Below are positions 61,388 to 64,000 of a DNA stretch of 64,000 nucleotides, piece after piece. A program made the position numbers and the translations under genes. Each line of letters opens with the position of its first letter. Position 1 is the first letter of the stretch. Under the pieces are notes generated by a model. That model worked only from the letters and a program-made list of their open reading frames with translations, did no database searches and was not told where the DNA came from. Origin of the DNA: Membranipora membranacea (Eukaryota; Bryozoa; Gymnolaemata; Cheilostomatida; Membraniporidae); the NCBI GenBank assembly GCA_914767715.1, contig OU612072.1, positions 18,660,001 through 18,724,000 of the forward strand, in the 5' to 3' direction.

Positions 61388-62599
61388 AGGTTAACACTCA
61401 CCAATTACCAGCTAAAAGAAGAAATATTATGAGCAAATATCAGCAATTTAGGCTTTGTGATTTGTGGCTTGTAGCAGGTCTTTTTTTGTAGCGTGGCAGC
61501 GGAAGTTTCAAACTTAGGATAATCCACTATCAATATATAACTACTTAGTAGCTGATTGATGAGACAACATTTATGGCACTACGGTTGACGATGCTCGCCA
61601 CAGTGATCGGTTATACAATTCTTTAGCAATTTATGACTCACTGAACAGTCATTGATGAAATTTGTGAGAGACTAGGCTATATTTATCACAGGCTAGGGTG
61701 AGGGGAAATTATACACAGAGGGTGCTGCCTGGGGGCAGGCACAACCGACCTTGAAAGCTTCAATGAATCCTACGTGACCGTCTGCCTGCAATCGGATATC
61801 AAGCGCGCTAACCAATTGTGCGATCTTGCCATCTCCAGATAGGAACGGGGCTAGTCAGAGGAAAGCCAATAGTAAGTCGGTCCAATAAACTCCCACTCCC
61901 GAGGAAGAGGGAGTTCATTGGTCAGTCACTCACAAACAGTGTACCAAGTGATACCAGTCATTTGGTAACTAGGCTTCACAATACTCATTCCAAGTGACCT
62001 GAACCAAATTAGTGTGTACCCATAGTCTCATTGAGGCAATGCACTCATTCTGAGGCACTTTCCTTGTATCCAAGGCAAGAAGTATTATTGGTAGAGTAAA
62101 TAGGTTGATCTTGGTAGTTTGTTGTTTGCTGTGGTGACAGCATTTAACAAACAAAGTGGTATTTTGTCGAATCAACAGCCTTTGTGATGAATCTAATGGA
62201 TGTTCCATGTCCTAAGCATAGAAATTCTTTAGAATGCTCACCTGTTTGGATATGAATGACAAGGTTTGGGTTGGTGTGGGATTGAAAATCAACAAAAAAT
62301 CCTGAAACTTAAGAAAAATCCATTTAATCTCACCGCCCGGAAATTATAAATAAAATGATATACTTGAGCTGGCCTATCTACATCAATTTTTTTCAAGGTA
62401 GGGGCTGAACATACCCACCCATTATCTGAACAAAGCATGGAAGAACTTTGATGCAAAAGGAGACAACTCTTGAAACTCATACAAGTCAAACCAGGGAGTT
62501 TGGGACCAATCTCCCTGGTCAAACCAAGGAAAAAGAAACGTACTTGTAAATCTAAATCTGCAGTGCATCTTTGACAGGCTAGCTAGTAAGATTTAGAAC

Positions 62600-62715
62600 A
62601 AGTTTGTTCCCTCTGTGGTGGCAGAGGAATATTGTAAATGTTTGGTATCGCGGCACCTCGATCCCTAACATTTGCAATATCCCTCCGCCACCGCAAAGGG
62701 AACATACTTGTTTTA
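62600..62715. mobile_element. ~116-bp foldback element
   Basis: AAGTTTGTTCCCTCTGTGGT and GCAGAGGAATATTGTAAATG are mirrored by CATTTGCAATATCCCTCCGC and CCGCAAAGGGAACATACTTG, with a GGTATCGCGGCACCTCGATCC centre. Confidence 0.8.
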
Positions 62716-63035
62716 AGTAAAAGTACCCTTAGAGCATCATTATTTTTTGAGGATATTAAAGAACAATGCTAAACATAATATGCGTGGAGCAATGAGTAGG
62801 CTGCTCCTTGCATGGAGAGTGAGGACTAAAGATAGAAACACACACTCGTTATTATTTTAAAGCAAATCGGCAAAGCGAAACCATTGTGTTGCGTTATCTA
62901 TAAATTTTGAATTTTGGACGAAATTGCCAGCAACAAATAATAACAAACGTGTTCGTAGCAAATCACCATGAGTCGAGCGCTGTTTCGCAGCCTTCTCTTT
63001 TCAAGACCGGCTAAGCTCTAATAATCAACTTCTCA

Positions 63036-63202
63036 ACCATGTACATATACATGTACATACAACCATGTACATCTACATGTACATACAACCATGTACATGT
63101 ACATGTACATACAACCATGTACATATACATGTACATGTACATGTACATGGTTGTATGTACATGTACATACAACCATGTACATACAACCATGTACATGTAC
63201 AT
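63036..63202. repeat. Palindromic TACATG repeat array
   Basis: Runs of TACATG and ATGTACATACAACC units in both orientations give a strongly self-complementary region. The Met-Tyr-rich antisense open frame over it is a product of the repeat. Confidence 0.9.
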
Positions 63203-63590
63203 AATAGTATAACTCTGCACCAGATAAATAGCAAATTTTAGGCTACATTTAAAGTTCTGGGATAAGAGAACCATCAAGAAAGCATTATGCTAGTTGACCA
63301 TTTAGGGTCAGCAAGGAGGTATCAATTGGTTTTGCAAGGCCTGAGATTATGGCATGGTGATGCCTGATACAATTGTGTAAACAATGGTAGTCTGTTTTCT
63401 AATTCCATAAAAGATTTGTATTCAAACAGCTGAATGACATTAGTACAATAATGATAGGTTGTAGTTTGTGCTAAAAAATTATAATTGAATATCAAGCTTC
63501 AATGTTAGTGAGCACCCTGGTAATCTCAAAGCCTTGAAAACTTTATCAAACTATATACACCGTAGAGTCCGAGATCAGGGCTCTCAACCA

Positions 63591-63960
63591 CTCAGAATTA
63601 GCCCGGTTTTTGGGTTCAACTCAGGCAACTCAGGGAATTTTAGAATATTAGCTAAAAACTCTTTTGCCTCAAACTCATCGAAGTTGGGGAATTCCTCTTG
63701 ATGTGGCCTAGTTGTATGACTATAAAGAATCAAATTTTTTGTTGTGAGATTTGAAATACATTAACCAGGATGAACTTTTCCGTGATTATATAACAATGAT
63801 CTGCTAACAACTCTAAAAAACCAGTATCATTCATATGAAGAGGCCTAAATTGCTCACTAGGCTTTGGCGGCCGGACCCAATTAGGAGGCTTACAGAGCTC
63901 TAAAACTCTAAGCTTTTTGTGCACAGGGCGTTTCACGCCTTTGAAATGCCACCCGCAACA
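63591..63960 (-). other. Two coding-like open stretches of unknown identity at the window edge
   Basis: One frame from about 63960 to 63730 encodes RVLELCKPPNWVRPPKPSEQ and HMNDTGFLELLADHCYIIT. After an acceptor-like ttgattctttatag, another frame (about 63700-63591) encodes HQEEFPNFDEFEAKEFLANI and PELPELNPKTGLILSG and then stops. Composition looks like protein but I found no in-phase splice between them and recognise no family. They may be a degraded mobile-element gene or the 3' exons of a gene lying beyond the window. Confidence 0.3.
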
Positions 63961-64000
63961 CGGTGTCGGAAAAACTCAGGTTTTGCATCCTCCCAGGTTG

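Larger units (their letters stand above)
61388..64000. other. Upstream flank of the PHF7-like gene; mostly non-coding
   Basis: It contains a hairpin at about 61880-61921 (AATAAACTCCC and GGGAGTTCATT), an inverted repeat at 62600-62715, a TACATG repeat at 63036-63202 and two coding-like frames near the right edge. Promoter elements for the PHF7-like gene should lie near 61400-61700, but no TATA box stands out. Confidence 0.35.

Noticed and set aside
63011-63277. Antisense frame rich in Met-Tyr and Val-Cys-Thr
   Set aside because: Direct product of the TACATG repeat array.

Overview
The window is animal nuclear DNA, probably from an invertebrate. It is AT-rich, its genes are split by GT-AG introns of about 0.3 to 8 kb, it encodes a true caspase domain rather than a metacaspase, and it carries many short inverted-repeat elements, SINE-like insertions and a decayed LINE. 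I cannot name the species. I assembled gene models by hand from splice sites and reading phase; every coding junction quoted keeps frame, but no transcript data were available.

Layout. (1) 3696-18194, minus strand: an 11-exon gene predicted to encode a 1208-residue protein with leucine-rich repeats, a Roc GTPase, a COR region and a complete C-terminal caspase (p20 plus p10). This is the most interesting object here. Its 7.8-kb intron 2 holds a putative 5.7-kb inverted-repeat element (9902-15607), which contains a possible small plus-strand gene, followed by a broken LINE reverse transcriptase (about 15850-17281). (2) 23299-28601, minus strand: WDR92/DNAAF10, 8 exons, 354 residues, complete. 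(3) 31851-44465, plus strand: CTDSPL2-type phosphatase, 10 exons, 672 residues, with a long low-complexity N-terminal half. WDR92 and CTDSPL2 are divergent and share a 3.2-kb upstream interval. (4) 48511-61387, minus strand: a PHF7/G2E3-type zinc-finger gene without a HECT domain, 8 exons, 401 residues. (5) 52534-54314, plus strand: a profilin gene with an N-terminal extension, lying inside the 7.7-kb last intron of the PHF7-like gene on the opposite strand.

The rest is mostly introns and spacers containing mobile elements: a hAT-type element with a perfect 8-bp target duplication, a SINE with a 13-bp target duplication, two members of a TA-flanked family with ends CCCTRTAGGAGT, a TA-flanked element enclosing a decayed tRNA-Thr-like sequence, and several foldback elements. 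Two unrelated 16-bp minisatellites and other tandem repeats are also present.

The genes do not form an obvious pathway. WDR92 belongs to dynein-arm preassembly, CTDSPL2 is a nuclear phosphatase, PHF7-like proteins are chromatin or ubiquitin factors, and profilin binds actin. The Roco-caspase stands alone as a candidate single-chain, GTPase-controlled death or immune protease.
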